NCBI RefSeq assembly: GCF_014673215.1
Contig: NZ_JACWMS010000002.1
Coordinates: forward strand, 434,001-498,000
Direction: 5' to 3'
Length of the DNA stretch: 64,000 nt
From: Gordonia hankookensis
GTDB lineage: Bacteria; Actinomycetota; Actinomycetes; Mycobacteriales; Mycobacteriaceae
Shown piece by piece: positions 61,325 through 64,000 of the stretch. The number at the start of each line of letters is the position of its first letter. Positions within the stretch are counted from its first letter, which is position 1. The notes beneath the pieces were generated by a model. It was not told the DNA's origin. It made no database searches and saw only the letters and a list, made by a program, of their open reading frames with translations. A program made the position numbers and the translations under genes.

Positions 61325-64000
61325 TTGATCTCCGTGTTGGCTGCGCTCGCGCTCTGCGCGCTGCTCGCGCCCCCGGTGATCACGTGGCTGGGTACCCGGG
61401 GTTTCTACGTCCTCGCACTCGCTCCGGCGGGCGCTCTGATCTGGGTGATCGTCAACTGGCCGCAGCAGGGGCAGCCGCCCGTCGTCGAGACGGTGAAATG
61501 GGTGCCGGTCCTGCAGATGGACATCGTCACCAGGTTCGACACCCTGAGCGCGATCCTGTCGGTCCTCATCCTCGGTGTCGGCGCGCTCGTGCTCTGCTAT
61601 TGCGCCCACTACTTCGACGATGCCCGGCCACGTGTCGCCGTGTTCGGCGGCGAGATGATCGCCTTCGCGGCGGCCATGTTCGGCCTGGTGGTCAGCGACA
61701 ACATGCTGGTTCTCTATGTGTTCTGGGAACTGACAACGGTGCTGTCGTTCATGCTGGTCGGGTTCTACGGCATCCGCGCCACCGCGCGCCGCGCCGCGAC
61801 CCAGGCGCTGCTGGTCACCACCGCAGGTGGCCTTGCCATGCTCGTCGGCATCATCATGCTGGGCGAACGCGCCGGCAGTTACCTCCTCTCGGACATCCTG
61901 GCCGATCCGCCCGCCAGCAGCGCCTACATCGACTGTGCGGTGGTCCTGTTGCTCATCGGCGCGCTGAGCAAGTCCGCGATCGTACCGTTCCACTTCTGGC
62001 TTCCCGGTGCCATGGCCGCGCCGACCCCGGTCAGCGCCTATCTGCACGCGGCGGCCATGGTCAAGGCGGGCATCTATCTGATCGCGCGCCTCGCCCCGGC
62101 CTTCTCGACGACGCCGAGTTGGCACATCGCCGTCGTCGTCCTCGGCATGGTGACGATGGTCCTCGGCGGATGGCGCTCCCTGCGCGAACTCGACCTCAAA
62201 CTCGTGCTCGCGTTCGGAACGGTCTCCCAGCTCGGTTTCCTGGCAGTCCTGGTCGGCATCGGCGATGCGAACGTCGCCATGGCCGGTATCACGATGCTCG
62301 TCGCGCACGCGTTGTTCAAGGCCGCGCTCTTCATGGTCGTGGGCATCATCGACCACTCGACCGGTACCCGCGACATCCGCAAGCTGGCCCGGCTCGGCCA
62401 CCGGTTGCCGGTGCTCGCGCTGACCGCGGCGGTGGCCGGGGCCAGCATGGCCGGGTTGCCGCTGACCATCGGTTTCGTCGGGAAGGAGACGGCCTTCGGG
62501 TCGGTGTGGGACTCCGGCGCCTATGTGCCGTGGCAGTCCGAGACGATCGACATCGTCCTGCTGGTCGGTTCGGTCATCACCTTCGCCTACACGTGCCGGT
62601 TCCTCTGGGGTGCGTTCGGCCGCAAGGTCCGCTCCACACCGAGCCCGGCGGTCGCCAAGATGCATCCGCCGACGCCGATGTTCCTGGCCGCCCCGATCCT
62701 CCTGGCGATCGGCGGCGTGGCGGCGGGCATCTTCAGTCCGCTGGTCGGTGACCTGTTCGAGCCGTACGCGCAGACCCTCCCGAGCTACGGTCACGAGCTC
62801 GAGCACCTCGCGATGTGGCACGGCTTCGGGCTGCCGGTCGTGTTCTCCATCATCGTGATCGTCGGCGGGGCGCTGCTGTTCCTGCTGACCCGGCGCCTGC
62901 GTGAACAGCTCTTCCGGTACCGCCCGATCCTCAACGCCGACCGCATCTACGACGCGACCCTGCGCACCGCCGACACCCTCTCCCTGCTGCTGACCCGCAA
63001 CACGCAGCGCGGCTCACTGCCCATCACGCAGGGCGTGATCCTGTCGACGGCGATCGTGGTGCCCATCGCGGCGCTTGGCTGGGGGTCGCGGACGCGCCTG
63101 GAGATCGCCGGGTTCGACACCGCGGTGCAGTTCGTGATCGGCGCCATCATCGCGGTCGCCGCAGTGGCCGCGGTCCTGCTGCGCAATCGTCTCGCGGCCA
63201 CCCTCGTCGTCGGGCTCACCGGCTACGGCTCCGGCATGCTCTTCGCCCTCTACGGCGCACCCGACCTCGCGCTCACCCAGTTCCTGGTGGAGACGCTCAC
63301 CTTGGTGATCTTCGTGCTGGTGCTGCGCAAACTGCCTGCCGAACCCGAACCCCGTCACGCCACCGGATTCAAACCGCTACGCGCTCTCATCGGCGTCGCG
63401 TTCGGCGCGTCGCTGGTGATCATCGGCCTGTTCGCGGCGGCCGCACGGTCCGAGCAGCCGCTGCACGTCGACATCCCGGCCGCTGCCTACGAGTTCGGCC
63501 ACGGCGCCAACGCGGTCAACGTGCTGCTGGTCGACGTCCGGGCCTGGGACACCCTCGGCGAGATCTCCGTGCTCATCGTCGCGGCAACCGGCGTGGCGTC
63601 GATGGTGTTCCGCAACCGGCGGTTCGGTGCGGCCCCTCGCGTCGCCGATGCCGCTCGCCTGCAGGCCGGGATCAACGGTGAGGATGTCGACGACCCGATC
63701 CCACCGGACCGCACCCGATGGCTGCTGGGCAGCGATTTCCGTGACCCGCGACACCGCTCGATGGTGCTCGAGGCGACCACTCGACTGATCTTCCCGACCA
63801 TGGTCGTGCTGTCGGTCTATTTCTTCTACGCGGGTCACAACGCGCCCGGCGGCGGCTTCGCCGGTGGACTCACCATGGGCCTGGCGCTGGTGCTGCGGTA
63901 TCTCGCCGGCGGACGATACGAACTCGGCGAGGCGCTGCCCATCGAGCCGGGACGCATCCTCGGTGCGGGGCTGGCGGTCTCCGCGGGCACTGCGGTGGCC
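61325..64000 (+). CDS. mnhA: Na+/H+ antiporter subunit A (Mrp/Mnh), incomplete at window end
   Basis: Only the first 892 codons are inside the window; the frame is open to the end. The protein opens ISVLAALALCALLAPPVITW after a TTG at 61325 (GTG 61334 is an alternative). It has the NuoL-like proton-channel core (VLYVFWELTTVLSFMLVGFYG, IVPFHFWLPGAMAAPTPVSA, YLHAAAMVKAGIYLIARLAP, VAHALFKAALFMVVGIIDHSTGT) and, after residue 700, MrpB-like segments (LALTQFLVETLTLVIFVLVLR, NVLLVDVRAWDTLGEISV, and GHNAPGGGFAGGLTMGLALVL). It should start an mrp operon for Na+ expulsion and pH homeostasis. Confidence 0.93.
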   Translation, partial: MISVLAALALCALLAPPVITWLGTRGFYVLALAPAGALIWVIVNWPQQGQPPVVETVKWVPVLQMDIVTRFDTLSAILSVLILGVGALVLCYCAHYFDDARPRVAVFGGEMIAFAAAMFGLVVSDNMLVLYVFWELTTVLSFMLVGFYGIRATARRAATQALLVTTAGGLAMLVGIIMLGERAGSYLLSDILADPPASSAYIDCAVVLLLIGALSKSAIVPFHFWLPGAMAAPTPVSAYLHAAAMVKAGIYLIARLAPAFSTTPSWHIAVVVLGMVTMVLGGWRSLRELDLKLVLAFGTVSQLGFLAVLVGIGDANVAMAGITMLVAHALFKAALFMVVGIIDHSTGTRDIRKLARLGHRLPVLALTAAVAGASMAGLPLTIGFVGKETAFGSVWDSGAYVPWQSETIDIVLLVGSVITFAYTCRFLWGAFGRKVRSTPSPAVAKMHPPTPMFLAAPILLAIGGVAAGIFSPLVGDLFEPYAQTLPSYGHELEHLAMWHGFGLPVVFSIIVIVGGALLFLLTRRLREQLFRYRPILNADRIYDATLRTADTLSLLLTRNTQRGSLPITQGVILSTAIVVPIAALGWGSRTRLEIAGFDTAVQFVIGAIIAVAAVAAVLLRNRLAATLVVGLTGYGSGMLFALYGAPDLALTQFLVETLTLVIFVLVLRKLPAEPEPRHATGFKPLRALIGVAFGASLVIIGLFAAAARSEQPLHVDIPAAAYEFGHGANAVNVLLVDVRAWDTLGEISVLIVAATGVASMVFRNRRFGAAPRVADAARLQAGINGEDVDDPIPPDRTRWLLGSDFRDPRHRSMVLEATTRLIFPTMVVLSVYFFYAGHNAPGGGFAGGLTMGLALVLRYLAGGRYELGEALPIEPGRILGAGLAVSAGTAVA

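Noticed and set aside
61244..62821. 525-codon minus-strand frame opposite the Mrp antiporter gene
   Set aside because: The plus-strand antiporter sequence is highly recognisable; the antisense frame is His/Asp/Arg-rich noise.

Overview
The window is a high-GC actinobacterial chromosome segment. Mycolic-acid-family actinobacteria, most likely Gordonia or a close relative, fit best. The evidence is a lone groL with CIRCE operators, a moeA-psd-pssA-AAA ATPase block laid out as I remember it from Mycobacterium tuberculosis (Rv0438c-Rv0435c), a five-gene DUF4178-DUF2617-DUF4247-DUF350-aminopropyltransferase block like Rv2597-Rv2601, a PPK2 kinase, a remnant of a mycothiol-dependent isomerase gene, and a DUF222/13E12 HNH gene. 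All calls come from reading the sequence by eye; no database search was run. I saw no tRNA, rRNA, CRISPR array, insertion sequence or prophage.

Layout. 0-7.1 kb: an Old Yellow Enzyme homologue, a secreted serine hydrolase, then a GntR-regulated NCS1 permease plus amidase operon behind a promoter and palindrome. 7.1-13.1 kb: a decayed pseudogene, a prolyl oligopeptidase, and a minus-strand run of rhomboid-like protein, alpha/beta hydrolase, membrane protein and PPK2. 13-18.3 kb: small secreted and lipid-binding-fold proteins, a TetR/thioesterase pair, two gene remnants and two tandem tyrosine phosphatases. 18.4-20.2 kb: groL with two CIRCE operators. 20.2-25.1 kb: a GntR, 2-oxoglutarate oxygenase and ABC importer cassette with a divergent solute-binding lipoprotein. 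25.1-29.1 kb: a FtsX-type ABC exporter divergent from a NarL-type two-component system. 29.1-33 kb: the DUF4178 to aminopropyltransferase operon. 33-41.1 kb: a LytS/LytTR two-component system followed by two modules, each a small two-helix membrane protein plus a sodium/solute symporter, separated by a 13E12 HNH gene and tandem repeats.

41.1-48 kb: an amidase, a TetR/MFS efflux pair with twin operators, and a TetR with a perfect palindrome next to two acyl-CoA dehydrogenases. 48-52.1 kb: three flavin-dependent monooxygenases, one of them preceded by a short cysteine-containing ORF that overlaps its start (a possible leader peptide). 52.2-60 kb: a second DUF350 protein, a SRPBCC protein, a HAD phosphatase, moeA, phosphatidylserine/phosphatidylethanolamine synthesis (psd, pssA) and a CDC48-like double AAA ATPase. 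60.1-64 kb: a membrane-anchored Met-Pro-Gly-Gly-Gln repeat protein, a lipoprotein, and the start of an Mrp Na+/H+ antiporter operon that runs off the window.

The most unusual structure is the set of short GC-rich repeats. One family forms hairpin-prone and tandem arrays between genes (38.8, 42.6 and 53.2 kb). A second, 36-bp unit is translated in frame as a 12-residue GAGSxASGP repeat in two unrelated proteins, and a diverged single copy may explain an insertion in a third. The strongest regulatory candidates are the putative cysteine leader peptide at 49.2 kb and the paired operators at 3.5, 20.2, 23.7-23.9 and 43.5 kb.
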